Source: JANMDS01 sp031430575 (GTDB lineage Bacteria; Pseudomonadota; Gammaproteobacteria; Burkholderiales; Casimicrobiaceae). From it: a stretch of 64,000 bases of DNA. How positions within the stretch are numbered: the first letter of the stretch is position 1; the number at the start of each line of letters is the position of its first letter. Under the pieces are notes generated by a model. The model was given only the letters and a program-made list of their open reading frames with translations, did not search any database and was not told the origin of the DNA. This document shows, in pieces, positions 52,554-61,986 of the stretch. Location of the stretch: assembly GCA_031430575.1 (NCBI GenBank), contig JANPBT010000067.1:6920-70919 (forward strand). The letters are read 5' to 3'. A program made the translations under genes and the position numbers.

Positions 52554-53042
52554 ATGCAAGCTGTTAAAAATTTTTGGGCAACTTGGATTCTCTGGGAGCT
52601 GCTGAAAGGCATGTGGCTCACACTGAAATACATGTTTAAGCCTAAGTTCACAGTTCACTTCCCAGAAGAGAAAACGCCGCAGAGCCCGCGCTTCCGGGGG
52701 CTGCACGCGCTGCGTCGCTACGAAAACGGCGAAGAGCGCTGCATCGCCTGCAAGCTTTGCGAGGCCGTGTGCCCTGCAATGGCGATCACCATTGAGTCTG
52801 AAAAGCGCGAAGACGGCACGCGGCGCACGACCCGATACGATATCGACTTAACAAAATGCATTTTTTGCGGCTTCTGCGAAGAATCGTGCCCAGTAGATTC
52901 CATCGTTGAAACGCGCATTCTTGAATACCACGGTGAAAAGCGGGGCGATCTCTACTACACCAAAGAAATGCTGCTCGCGGTCGGTGACCGCCACGAGGCT
53001 CAAATCGCAAAAGATCGCGCCCAGGACGCAAAATTCCGATGA
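52554..53042 (+). CDS. nuoI: NADH-quinone oxidoreductase subunit I
   Basis: A 162-aa ferredoxin-like subunit with clusters N6a/N6b: CIACKLCEAVCPAMAI and CIFCGFCEESCPVDSI. ATG 52554 is chosen over TTG 52542. The stop overlaps nuoJ (ATGA). Confidence 0.97.
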   Translation: MQAVKNFWATWILWELLKGMWLTLKYMFKPKFTVHFPEEKTPQSPRFRGLHALRRYENGEERCIACKLCEAVCPAMAITIESEKREDGTRRTTRYDIDLTKCIFCGFCEESCPVDSIVETRILEYHGEKRGDLYYTKEMLLAVGDRHEAQIAKDRAQDAKFR

Positions 53043-53707
53043 GTCTGACTTTTTCTGGTGGTGTTTTCTATTTTTTTGCCGCGATCTTAGTGCTCGCGTC
53101 TCTACGCGTCATCACGGTGAAAAATCCCGTACACGCAGCACTCTTTCTCGTGCTTGCCTTTTTCTCAGCCGCAGCGCTCTGGATGCTAATGAAAGCGGAG
53201 TTCCTTGCCGTGGTGTTGGTGTTGGTTTACGTCGGCGCGGTCATGGTGTTATTCCTTTTCGTTGTGATGATGTTGGATATCAACGTTGATGCGCTGCGCG
53301 TGGGGTTCAAAAAAGCAATCCCGGTCAGTATGCTTGTGGGCGCGTTGATTCTGTTTGAGATGGGGTTAGTCTTACTCGCCGCCACGAAAGGCTCGATTGG
53401 CGCAGCATCGATGCCGATTGATAGTAGTGCAAATACCAAAGCACTTGGCCATGTGCTCTATACCCATTACGTATTTGCGTTCGAGCTGGCGGCAGTCGTG
53501 TTGCTCGTCGCCATCATAGCCGCGATTACGCTCACGCATCGTAAGCGGGCCGAAACGAAAGCGCAAAACCCAAGCGAGCAGGTTAAAGTCCGTCGCGAGG
53601 ATCGTGTGCGCGTCTTAAAAATGGATGCTGTGATGCCTAAATCTGCGCCGCAGGTATTAGCAGACGTAGCGCCAAAGCCCGTCAGTGCCGAACAGGGGAA
53701 AGCGTAA
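53039..53707 (+). CDS. nuoJ: NADH-quinone oxidoreductase subunit J
   Basis: A 222-aa membrane subunit with five helices (NPVHAALFLVLAFFSAAALWMLMKAEFLAVVLVLVYVGAVMVLFLFVVMM region). The charged C-terminal tail carries a full repeat read as KSAPQV. The stop overlaps nuoK. Confidence 0.96.
   Translation: MSLTFSGGVFYFFAAILVLASLRVITVKNPVHAALFLVLAFFSAAALWMLMKAEFLAVVLVLVYVGAVMVLFLFVVMMLDINVDALRVGFKKAIPVSMLVGALILFEMGLVLLAATKGSIGAASMPIDSSANTKALGHVLYTHYVFAFELAAVVLLVAIIAAITLTHRKRAETKAQNPSEQVKVRREDRVRVLKMDAVMPKSAPQVLADVAPKPVSAEQGKA
53640..53657 (-). repeat. Dispersed repeat copy, full 18-base consensus
   Basis: Inside the 3' end of nuoJ, read as SAPQV. Confidence 0.92.
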
Positions 53708-54021
53708 TGTTGACTGACCCAGGCTTGACCCACGCATTGCTGCTTAGCGCGGTACTGTTTTCAATCAGCGTCGTTGGCATCGTGCTTAACCGCAAAAATC
53801 TCATCGTGCTCTTGATGGCGATTGAATTAATGCTGCTTGCGGTCAATATGAATTTCATCGCCTTCAGCCATCATCTAAATGATCTTCAAGGGCAAGTTTT
53901 TGTTTTCTTCATACTCACTGTCGCGGCCGCAGAGTCTGCGATTGGTCTGGCGATTCTGGTCGTATTGTTCCGCAATGTGCGCAGTATCAATGTTGACGAC
54001 CTCGGTCAATTACGAGGATAG
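53707..54021 (+). CDS. nuoK: NADH-quinone oxidoreductase subunit K
   Basis: A 104-aa membrane subunit with three helices and the conserved buried glutamate in IVLLMAIELMLLAVNMNFIAF. Overlaps nuoJ by one base. Confidence 0.97.
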   Translation: MLTDPGLTHALLLSAVLFSISVVGIVLNRKNLIVLLMAIELMLLAVNMNFIAFSHHLNDLQGQVFVFFILTVAAAESAIGLAILVVLFRNVRSINVDDLGQLRG

Positions 54022-54027
54022 GGCGAG

Positions 54028-56028
54028 ATGAAACTATCGTATCTGATCGTTCCCTTTGCGCCTCTCATCGGCGCAATTTTGGCGGGGTTTTTTGGCAAAC
54101 AAATCGGCCGCAAAGGCGCGCATACCGCCGCGATCCTTGGGGTGTTAGTCAGCTTCATCGTCTCAATCTTGATCGCGATTGATGTCGCAAACGGAGAGAC
54201 GTTTAACGGCCCGCTTTACCATTGGATGACTTCGGGTGGCCTGCGTTTCGAAGTGGGCTTTCTCATCGACAGGCTTACCGTCACAATGATGCTGGTGGTC
54301 ACCTCAGTCTCGCTCATGGTGCATATTTACACCATCGGTTACATGGAAGAAGACCCCGGCTACCAGCGCTTTTTTAGCTACATCTCACTGTTTACGTTTT
54401 CAATGTTGATGCTCGTGATGAGCAACAACCTCATGCAACTCTTTTTCGGCTGGGAAGCGGTGGGTCTCGTCTCGTATTTATTGATCGGATTTTGGTATAC
54501 CCGCCCGACTGCGATCTACGCAAATTTAAAAGCATTTCTCGTCAACCGCGTTGGTGATTTCGGTTTCTTAATCGGCATCGGGCTCATCGCTGCCTATGCC
54601 GGGACGATGGACTACGCAACGCTCTTTAGCAAAGCTGATGCCCTCGCAAAGCTCACGATTGAAATCATGCCAAGCACATCGTGGTCGTTGATTACCGTGA
54701 TCTGCATTTGCTTATTTATTGGCGCGATGGGCAAATCTGCTCAAGTGCCCTTGCATGTGTGGCTACCCGATTCCATGGAAGGCCCAACGCCAATTTCCGC
54801 GTTGATTCATGCGGCAACGATGGTGACGGCAGGCATCTTTATGGTCGCCCGCATGTCGCCGCTGTTTGAGCTCTCCGATACGGCATTAAGCTTTGTACTG
54901 ATTATCGGATCGATCACTGCACTGTTCATGGGCTTTTTGGGCATCATCCAAAACGATATTAAGCGCGTGGTGGCGTATTCCACGCTTTCGCAGTTGGGCT
55001 ACATGACGGTCGCGCTCGGTGCATCGGCATACTCAGTGGCAATCTTCCACTTAATGACCCACGCCTTCTTCAAGGCATTGCTCTTTTTGGGCGCGGGCTC
55101 AGTTATTATGGGCATGCACCACGAGCAAGACATTCGCAAAATGGGTGGGCTGTGGAAATACATGAAGATTACCTGGATAACGTCCTTGATCGGATCGCTT
55201 GCGTTGATTGGGTTTCCATTTTTCTCTGGCTTCTACTCAAAAGATTCCATCATTGAAGTGGTTCACGCCTCTAAGATTTACGGTAGCGGCTTTGCAAATT
55301 TTGCAGTCTTGGCCGGCGTGTTTGTCACCGCGTTTTACTCATTCCGTATGTACTTCCTCGTTTTTCACGGGAAAGAGCGTTTCCGTGATGTCAAACATCA
55401 TGACGCCCATGGCCACGACGATCACGGCCACCACGGTGCGCACGAGCCCCACGAGTCGCCCTGGGTGGTGACGTTGCCGCTCATTCTGCTCGCGATTCCG
55501 TCCGTGGTGGTGGGCTATATCTTAGTCAAGCCGATGGCGTTTGGAAATTGGTTTGGCGCCGCAATTGTCGTTGACACTAAAGCACATGCAGCGCTCACAG
55601 CCGTGACCAATACATTTCACGGTGCAATTCCAATGGCGCTGCACGGTTTCATGACGCTTCCGTTCCTGTTAGCGATGTTGGGCGTTGGGCTTGCTGCCTT
55701 TCTGTATCTGCGTCCGAGCGATCTGCCAGAAAAGTGTGCCCGCATGTTTTCGCCAATTTATAAATTGCTTGACAATAAATACTACTTCGATCGTTTCAAC
55801 GAATTCGTGTTTGCAGGCGGTGCGCGCGCCCTTGGTAAATCGCTGTCCACAGTCGGCGACCGCACTTTAATCGATGGATTAATGGTCAACGGTACGGCTG
55901 GGTTAATTGGGCGGTTCGCGGCACTGTTGCGCAATCTGCAAACGGGCCAACTTTACGTTTACGCTTTTGTAATGCTCATCGGCGTGGTGAGCTTATTAGC
56001 GTGGTGGCAGCACATCGCCGCGCGCTAG
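54028..56028 (+). CDS. nuoL: NADH-quinone oxidoreductase subunit L
   Basis: A 666-aa antiporter-like pump subunit with the long lateral helix at the end. Motifs: FFGWEAVGLVSYLLIGFWY, KSAQVPLHVWLPDSMEGPTPISALIHAATMVTAGIFM and the late His-rich loop HDAHGHDDHGHHGAHEPHES, which might bind metal. No repeat copy inside. Confidence 0.98.
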   Translation: MKLSYLIVPFAPLIGAILAGFFGKQIGRKGAHTAAILGVLVSFIVSILIAIDVANGETFNGPLYHWMTSGGLRFEVGFLIDRLTVTMMLVVTSVSLMVHIYTIGYMEEDPGYQRFFSYISLFTFSMLMLVMSNNLMQLFFGWEAVGLVSYLLIGFWYTRPTAIYANLKAFLVNRVGDFGFLIGIGLIAAYAGTMDYATLFSKADALAKLTIEIMPSTSWSLITVICICLFIGAMGKSAQVPLHVWLPDSMEGPTPISALIHAATMVTAGIFMVARMSPLFELSDTALSFVLIIGSITALFMGFLGIIQNDIKRVVAYSTLSQLGYMTVALGASAYSVAIFHLMTHAFFKALLFLGAGSVIMGMHHEQDIRKMGGLWKYMKITWITSLIGSLALIGFPFFSGFYSKDSIIEVVHASKIYGSGFANFAVLAGVFVTAFYSFRMYFLVFHGKERFRDVKHHDAHGHDDHGHHGAHEPHESPWVVTLPLILLAIPSVVVGYILVKPMAFGNWFGAAIVVDTKAHAALTAVTNTFHGAIPMALHGFMTLPFLLAMLGVGLAAFLYLRPSDLPEKCARMFSPIYKLLDNKYYFDRFNEFVFAGGARALGKSLSTVGDRTLIDGLMVNGTAGLIGRFAALLRNLQTGQLYVYAFVMLIGVVSLLAWWQHIAAR

Positions 56029-56046
56029 TGAGAGACTAAAAATACT

Positions 56047-57516
56047 ATGACGCTTTCTCTCGCCATCTGGATTCCCATAATCGTTGGTATCGGCGTGCTT
56101 TTGCTCGGCGCCTACAACGACCGCACGGCCGTGCGCCAGCTTGCCATCGTGGGTGCTGTGCTCGGCTTTTTAGTGACCATCCCGCTCTTTCTTGGTTTTG
56201 ATTCCACTAAAGCCGGCGTGCAGTTTGTCGAGCGGCTGAAGTGGATTCCGGCTTTCAATATCGAATATTATTTGGGCGTTGACGGCATTTCGGTGTGGTT
56301 TGTGCTGCTCAATGCCTTTACCACTGTGCTCGTGGTCTGGGCCGGCTGGGAAGTCATTGAAGAAAAGCCAGCGCAGTATTACGGCGCGTTTCTTATCATG
56401 TCGGGGCTCATCAATGGTGCGTTTTGCGCGATGGATGGCATTTTGTTTTACATGTTCTTTGAGGGCATGCTGATCCCGATGTATCTCATCATCGGCGTCT
56501 GGGGCGGTCCTAACCGCGTTTACGCTGCGATGAAATTTTTTCTATACACGCTACTCGGTTCGCTACTGATGTTGGTCGCGCTTTTGTATCTCTTCAACAA
56601 ATCAAATGGCAGCTTTGATCTCAATGCCTTCCGCGCACTTAAGATTCCGATGGAAGCGCAGATCTATCTGTTCATCGCGTTCTTCTTAGCCTTCGCAGTA
56701 AAAGTGCCGATGTGGCCCGTGCATACTTGGCTACCCGATGCCCACGTTGAGGCGCCAACGGGTGGCTCGGTGGTGCTCGCCGCGATTACGCTGAAATTAG
56801 GCGCGTATGGTTTTCTGCGATTCATCTTGCCAATTGTGCCCGACGCAGCGCGCTATTTAGCGCCGTTGGTGATTACGCTGTCGTTGGTTGCCGTGGTCTA
56901 CATCGGTCTGGTCGCGCTCGCGCAAACCGATATGAAAAAACTCATCGCGTATTCTTCAATCTCGCACATGGGGTTCGTCACGCTCGGCTTTTTTGTATTT
57001 AGCGAGCTCGGTATTGAGGGCGCACTCGTGCAAATGATCTCGCACGGTTTTATTTCTGCAGGAATGTTCCTTTGCGTCGGCGTGCTCTACGACCGCATGC
57101 ATAGCCGCAACATCGCCGACTACGGTGGTGTGGTCAACACCATGCCAAAATTTGCAGCGCTGTGGATGCTGTTTTCGATGGCAAATGCTGGTTTGCCGGG
57201 CACGAGTGGCTTCGTGGGTGAATTTATGGTAGTGCTTGCCGCGGTCAAATTTAACTTCTGGATAGGTTTCCTCGCCGCCACAACCCTGATCTTGGGCGCA
57301 GCCTATACGCTTTGGATGTACAAGCGCGTCGTATTCGGTGATGTGGCGAATGAAAACGTAAAAGCACTCACCGACGTGACGCCCCGCGAATTTTGGTTGC
57401 TCTCGCTGCTTGCGGTTTGCGTTCTCGCAATGGGCTTAAAGCCTGGCATCTTTACCGATTTGATGCACGCCACGGTTACTGATCTTCTTGCGCACGTCGC
57501 CAAATCAAAATTATGA
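56047..57516 (+). CDS. nuoM: NADH-quinone oxidoreductase subunit M
   Basis: A 489-aa antiporter-like pump subunit. Motifs: FFEGMLIPMYLIIGVWGGPNRVYA, KVPMWPVHTWLPDAHVEAPTGGSVVLAA and KKLIAYSSISHMGFVTLG. No repeat copy inside. The stop overlaps nuoN. Confidence 0.98.
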   Translation: MTLSLAIWIPIIVGIGVLLLGAYNDRTAVRQLAIVGAVLGFLVTIPLFLGFDSTKAGVQFVERLKWIPAFNIEYYLGVDGISVWFVLLNAFTTVLVVWAGWEVIEEKPAQYYGAFLIMSGLINGAFCAMDGILFYMFFEGMLIPMYLIIGVWGGPNRVYAAMKFFLYTLLGSLLMLVALLYLFNKSNGSFDLNAFRALKIPMEAQIYLFIAFFLAFAVKVPMWPVHTWLPDAHVEAPTGGSVVLAAITLKLGAYGFLRFILPIVPDAARYLAPLVITLSLVAVVYIGLVALAQTDMKKLIAYSSISHMGFVTLGFFVFSELGIEGALVQMISHGFISAGMFLCVGVLYDRMHSRNIADYGGVVNTMPKFAALWMLFSMANAGLPGTSGFVGEFMVVLAAVKFNFWIGFLAATTLILGAAYTLWMYKRVVFGDVANENVKALTDVTPREFWLLSLLAVCVLAMGLKPGIFTDLMHATVTDLLAHVAKSKL

Positions 57517-58955
57517 TGACTAACGTCCATTTGGCCACCGCGCTTCCTGAGATCATTTTGCTCTCAGGCGCATGCCTCGTTTTGATGCTCGATCTTTTCA
57601 TCTCAGATCGCAAGCGCGATTACACGTTTTGGCATGTGCAGCTGGTCTTGCTTGCCGTGCTTTGCGCAGTCGTTGCCAATATTGGCGCACCATCCTCATT
57701 TGCGCTCAATGGCTTATACGTGCACGACTATATGGGCGATGTCTTGAAGATTGCCATGATCGTGGGCGCGTCGCTGCTCATGTTTTATAGCCATGACTAT
57801 TTGGTTGAGCGCGATTTATATCAAGGCGAGTTTTTCGTCTTGATATTATTTGCAATGCTCGGTATGTTCGTCATGGTTTCTGGCGCTAACTTACTCGCGC
57901 TCTATATGGGCTTAGAGCTGCAAGCGCTCTGCCTCTATGGCCTCGTCGCCATGAATCGCGACTCGGCCCGCTCCAGCGAAGCGGCGATGAAGTATTTCAT
58001 CTTAGGCGCACTCGCATCGGGTCTTTTGCTCTACGGCATGTCGATGGTCTACGGCGCGACCGGCGCGCTTGATTTGATCGCGATCTACAAATCATCGATG
58101 TCGCCAGGCGTTAACAAAACGTTCCTCGTGCTCGGCGTCGTTTTCATCGTCTCGGCAGTTGCATTTAAGCTGGGCACTGTGCCGTATCACATGTGGGTTC
58201 CCGATGTTTACCAAGGTGCTACCACGCCGGTGACCTTGCTTGTCGCCAGCATTCCCAAGGTCGCGGCGTTTGCGTTCGCGTTGCGCTTGCTCGTGCAAGG
58301 CCTGCAAGGCGCTGTCGCCGATTGGCAGATGATGATCGTGTTGATTGCGGGGCTATCGATGGTGGTCGGCAATCTCACTGCAATCATGCAATCCAACTTC
58401 AAGCGCATGCTGGCCTACTCTGCGATTGCAAATATGGGCTTCATGTTGCTTGGTTTCGCAGCCGGAAGCGTTGAGGGATACGCCGCTTCAATGGTTTATG
58501 TGCTCGCCTATTTGATGATGACTTTGGTGAGCTTTGGTGCGATTTTGCTGCTTTCCCGTGCTGGCTTTGAAGCCGAAGAGCTTGACGATTTGCGCGGGCT
58601 CAATCAGCGCAACTCCAAGATGGCGCTCGTGATCTTGGTTGCTATGTTTGCGCTCTCTGGCATTCCGCTGACGGTCGGCTTCATCGGCAAGTTTGGCGTC
58701 ATTGAAGCGTTGATTACTTCGCGCTTTGTCTGGTTAGCGGTGCTGGCCGTGATTGCATCGTTAGTCGGTGCATACTATTACCTGCGCGTCGTTCGGCTCA
58801 TGTATTTCGATGCACCGACTTCGCCTGAAGCGATTACGCTACGCCGCACGCCGTTCGTATTGCTCTGCGCCAATGCCGCGCTGCTCGTCGTGCTCGGCAT
58901 ATTCCCTCAAACGCTGATCAATATCTGCGCCAAGGCGCTGAGCCTCGCCAGCTAG
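57513..58955 (+). CDS. nuoN: NADH-quinone oxidoreductase subunit N
   Basis: A 480-aa antiporter-like pump subunit. Motifs: GLELQALCLYGLVAMNRDS, FKLGTVPYHMWVPDVYQGATTPVTLLVASIPK and FKRMLAYSAIANMGFML. Last gene of the operon; an inverted repeat pair follows 12 bases after the stop. Confidence 0.98.
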   Translation: MMTNVHLATALPEIILLSGACLVLMLDLFISDRKRDYTFWHVQLVLLAVLCAVVANIGAPSSFALNGLYVHDYMGDVLKIAMIVGASLLMFYSHDYLVERDLYQGEFFVLILFAMLGMFVMVSGANLLALYMGLELQALCLYGLVAMNRDSARSSEAAMKYFILGALASGLLLYGMSMVYGATGALDLIAIYKSSMSPGVNKTFLVLGVVFIVSAVAFKLGTVPYHMWVPDVYQGATTPVTLLVASIPKVAAFAFALRLLVQGLQGAVADWQMMIVLIAGLSMVVGNLTAIMQSNFKRMLAYSAIANMGFMLLGFAAGSVEGYAASMVYVLAYLMMTLVSFGAILLLSRAGFEAEELDDLRGLNQRNSKMALVILVAMFALSGIPLTVGFIGKFGVIEALITSRFVWLAVLAVIASLVGAYYYLRVVRLMYFDAPTSPEAITLRRTPFVLLCANAALLVVLGIFPQTLINICAKALSLAS

Positions 58956-58966
58956 GCGCTCGCCCC

Positions 58967-59044
58967 AATACCTGCGGCGCAGATTCGCGCGCTTTATTGC
59001 GCGCAACAAAGTGCCTCCAATCGTCAGAATCTGCGCCGCAGGTA
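58967..59044. terminator. Inverted repeat pair between convergent genes
   Basis: Copies at 58968-58985 (forward) and 59028-59044 (reverse) can pair over 17 bp. The 42-base loop holds its own GCGCGC/GCGCGC hairpin. It lies 12 bases after nuoN and 18 before the stop of the opposing VOC gene: the right place for a bidirectional terminator, though without a T run. Confidence 0.75.
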
Positions 59045-59062
59045 GGGTGAAGATGCGCCGCT

Positions 59063-59911
59063 TTAGCTGCGCATCCACGCATTGCCCCAAAGATTGAGCG
59101 CGCGTTGTCCATGTGGCCACGTGCGAAATGCTTGCTCTGCGGTCATGTGTTCGAGCTCGGCAGAAATCTCAAGCTTATAGCCTTCCGGGTCTTCGATCAT
59201 GAAGAAAAGATTGTTGCCCACGCCATGCCGACCGGGGCCCCACCAAAGGGGAATTTCGAGCGTGCCGAGATGATCTGCCCAATCCCGTATCGCATTCCAA
59301 TCGGGCGCTTCATAGGCATGGTGATCGGGGCCGGATGCCGGCGCACGAAACACAGCAAAACTATGATGCTCGGCGTCTGAGCGAACGAACGCTGCCGAGA
59401 GCGCCTGCGCGTCGTCCACCACCCGATCAGACTCCAAAAATCCAAGTTTGTCGCGATAAAAATCGAGCATCGCGGGCGTTTGGGTGGAAGCGCAAACGAA
59501 ATGCTGCAATCGCCCTGGTAAGCGGGCAGCGCGCGTTGCGAGGCTGGGTTCTGAAACACAAAAAATTAACTCTCGTCCATCCAAATCTTTAATCGCAAAA
59601 GCATCCCCCGCTATCACGCCCGATACCTGCGGCGCAATTTCACAATCGGCAACGCCTTGCACGCGCAAAAAATCGCGGTAAGCAGCCCACTGCGCACGCG
59701 AGGGAAAGGCGAACCCAATGCGCGGCACTCTTTTAGTCGCACCTTGCGAAAACAGCATCCAGCGATCATCGTTGCGAAGCTGCCAAAGCTGCGCGCCGCA
59801 GGCTGAGAAAGTATCGTCGAATACACGCGCATACCACTGCCCAAGCGCATGCGGATCCGGCGTCGCGCGTTCGACAAAAAGCAATCTTGCATTCCAGAGT
59901 AAATTCGCCAT
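59063..59911 (-). CDS. Two-domain VOC protein, extradiol-dioxygenase-like
   Basis: A 282-aa protein. The C-half has LQHFVCASTQTPAMLDFYRDKLGF, DHHAYEAPDW and EDPEGYKLEISAE, giving the His/His/Glu iron site of type I extradiol dioxygenases. The N-half is a degenerate VOC domain. It could cleave a catechol ring or be a fosfomycin/glyoxalase relative; the substrate is unknown. A variant repeat is read as IAPQV between N-domain strands. Start ATG 59911 is 23 bases from the divergent nitroreductase. Confidence 0.82.
   Translation of the reverse strand: MANLLWNARLLFVERATPDPHALGQWYARVFDDTFSACGAQLWQLRNDDRWMLFSQGATKRVPRIGFAFPSRAQWAAYRDFLRVQGVADCEIAPQVSGVIAGDAFAIKDLDGRELIFCVSEPSLATRAARLPGRLQHFVCASTQTPAMLDFYRDKLGFLESDRVVDDAQALSAAFVRSDAEHHSFAVFRAPASGPDHHAYEAPDWNAIRDWADHLGTLEIPLWWGPGRHGVGNNLFFMIEDPEGYKLEISAELEHMTAEQAFRTWPHGQRALNLWGNAWMRS
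59623..59640 (+). repeat. Dispersed repeat copy, variant core
   Basis: Inside the VOC gene (minus), read as IAPQV; one base of the core differs. Confidence 0.75.
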
Positions 59912-59934
59912 TGGAGATTAATTTTTTAAGTCTA

Positions 59935-60600
59935 ATGAAACCGAATCATATTCCCTTGGCGGGCTACCTGCGGCGTAATTCCGATGAAATCCGAGCCCGC
60001 GCTGATGAATTTGCGGCGATGCTGCGCACGCGTCGTACCGTACGCGATTTCTCGCCCGAGCCGGTGGCGCGCGAGATCCTTGAAGCCTGCCTCAGTGCAG
60101 CGGGCTCTGCGCCTTCTGGCGCGAATCAGCAGCCGTGGCATTTTGCGGTTATCTCAGACCCGGCGACCAAGCAAAAAATACGCATCGCTGCCGAAGAAGA
60201 AGAGCGCGCTTTTTATAGCGAACGGGCACCACAAGCGTGGCTCGACGCCCTCGCGCCACTTGGAACTGATGCCGAAAAGCCATTTCTTGAGACCGCCCCC
60301 TATTTAATTGTCTGCTTTGGCCAGCGTTATGGGCAAGATGAAAAGGGCGAGCGTATGAAGCATTATTACGTGCCCGAATCAGTTGGAATTGCCATGGGCT
60401 TTTTGATCGCATCGCTACATTTCGCGGGGCTTGCGAGCCTGACGCACACTCCAAGCCCAATGAATTTTCTCAATGAAATTTGTGGCCGCCCGGAGAGCGA
60501 GCATCCGTATGTGCTACTCGTTGTTGGTTATCCGGCGGATGATGCGCAAGTGCCGCAAATTACAAAAAAAACGTTGCGTGAAATTTCAAGCTGGCAGTAA
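59935..60600 (+). CDS. Nitroreductase-family flavoprotein (IYD-like)
   Basis: A 221-aa FMN enzyme: FMN-binding RRTVRDFSPEP, ASAGSAPSGANQQPWHF-like segment SAAGSAPSGANQQPWHF and the GLASLTHTPSPMNF end typical of the iodotyrosine-deiodinase branch. It reduces nitro- or halo-aromatic substrates or quinones; the real substrate is unknown. ATG 59935 is the family start. A degenerate repeat is read as GYLRRN near the N-terminus. Confidence 0.9.
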   Translation: MKPNHIPLAGYLRRNSDEIRARADEFAAMLRTRRTVRDFSPEPVAREILEACLSAAGSAPSGANQQPWHFAVISDPATKQKIRIAAEEEERAFYSERAPQAWLDALAPLGTDAEKPFLETAPYLIVCFGQRYGQDEKGERMKHYYVPESVGIAMGFLIASLHFAGLASLTHTPSPMNFLNEICGRPESEHPYVLLVVGYPADDAQVPQITKKTLREISSWQ

Positions 60601-60706
60601 ATTTTGGTGTTGTGATGGTCGTGGGATGAATCAGCATCCATCGTAAAAAGTAGGGCGCACGATCCCTCCCACTTTCGATGCCGGCGGTCGTTGAAAGCGG
60701 GGGCGG

Positions 60707-60862
60707 ATGGAAGCGTTCGGCTCCGATAATTTCCAGCGATCGATCCCGGAAATTGATGCCCAAAAACGTCTAGATGCATTGGCGCGCATCGCGGCTTTTG
60801 CATCAATACCTGCGGCGCAGATTAACCTCAATTCGGATGTATTTATGGAGCGCATAAACTAG
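60707..60862 (+). other. Short open frame containing a repeat
   Basis: A 51-codon frame from ATG (MEAFGSDNFQRSIPEIDAQKR...) that takes in a full repeat (ASIPAAQINL). No ribosome site is convincing and I recognise no family. The gap 60601-60971 otherwise holds nothing I can name; it may be the relic of a lost gene. Confidence 0.25.
60806..60823 (+). repeat. Dispersed repeat copy, full 18-base consensus
   Basis: Between the nitroreductase and glucokinase genes. Confidence 0.92.
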
Positions 60863-60971
60863 CAGCAACGAACTGACTCCACGCTTGGACGTTGGCCATT
60901 GCAATGCCGTTGCGATACCAAGGTGTGCTCCGTTTTTAGCGTAAAACGAAATTTATTTCCGAAAATTTTTA

Positions 60972-61970
60972 ATGGCCTCTCCCGCGACTCTCCCCCCTAT
61001 GCCCTGGCTCGTCGCTGATGTCGGTGGCACCAATGCCCGTTTTGGCCTCGTGCGCGATCGTTCGCAAGCGATCACCGAGGTGGAAACGATTGCGGTTGCC
61101 GCCCATGCAGGCTTAGGCGATGCTGCTCAAGCCTATCTCGCGGGCAGATCTGCCCGCCCGCAACACGCTGCCATCGCAGTGGCCACGCCCGTCACCAGCG
61201 ATGCCGTCGCATTCACCAATAGTCCATGGAGTTTCTCGCGCGCTGCGCTGGCGCGCGAACTCAATCTTTCGCGCTTGACCGTGCTCAACGATTTTGAAGC
61301 GCTCGCCCTCTCGCTGCCAACGCTGACCGCCGCGCAATTAATCGATTGCGGCCCGGCAGCGGCCCCGAAAGCGATGATGGCCGTGGTCGGCCCTGGCACT
61401 GGCTTGGGTGTCGCTGGAGTTTTGCAGACGCCCGATGGCTGGCAGGCGTTGCCCTGTGAAGGTGGGCACGTTACGCTCGCGGCGGCGAACGATTTTGAGT
61501 CAGAAATTTTGCAATACCTGCGGCGCAGATTTACCCATGTTTCGGCCGAGCGCGTGCTCTCTGGCATCGGCTTGCCCAATTTGTATGAAGCGATTGCAAA
61601 TGTGCGTGGTGGTGCGGCCCAATCGGCGGGGCAAGGTTTGATCACCGTAATGACCGGGCGCGAAATAGTGATCGCAGGCTTAGCCAAAACCGATGCGGTC
61701 GCCGATGAAGCCCTCGATGTCTTCTGCGCCATGCTCGGTGGCGTCTGCGGCAATGCGGCGCTCACGATGAATGCGATTGGCGGCGTTTACGTCGGCGGCG
61801 GTATCGTTCCGCGATTAGGCGCGCGTTTTTTTGCATCGCAATTTCGCACCCGCTTTGAAGCCAAAGGCCGCTTTGAGCCATTTCTAAAAACGATTCCAAG
61901 CCCAGTGATTACCGATACCCTCGCAGCGCTAAGCGGGGCAGCGCTCGCGGTGGCGCAGAGCGGTGATTAA
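60972..61970 (+). CDS. glk: Glucokinase
   Basis: A 332-aa bacterial-type glucokinase (ATP + glucose to glucose 6-phosphate). Motifs: ADVGGTNARFGLV (phosphate 1), LTVLNDFEALALSLP (catalytic Asp), VGPGTGLGVAG, and EGGHVTLA. A full repeat is read as QYLRRRFTHVSAERVLSG, where glucokinases natively have a very similar motif. Gene stands alone. Confidence 0.96.
   Translation: MASPATLPPMPWLVADVGGTNARFGLVRDRSQAITEVETIAVAAHAGLGDAAQAYLAGRSARPQHAAIAVATPVTSDAVAFTNSPWSFSRAALARELNLSRLTVLNDFEALALSLPTLTAAQLIDCGPAAAPKAMMAVVGPGTGLGVAGVLQTPDGWQALPCEGGHVTLAAANDFESEILQYLRRRFTHVSAERVLSGIGLPNLYEAIANVRGGAAQSAGQGLITVMTGREIVIAGLAKTDAVADEALDVFCAMLGGVCGNAALTMNAIGGVYVGGGIVPRLGARFFASQFRTRFEAKGRFEPFLKTIPSPVITDTLAALSGAALAVAQSGD
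61514..61531 (+). repeat. Dispersed repeat copy, full 18-base consensus
   Basis: Inside glk, read as YLRRRF at a natively similar position. Confidence 0.9.
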
Positions 61971-61986
61971 TTGGTTGCGAAGGCAG

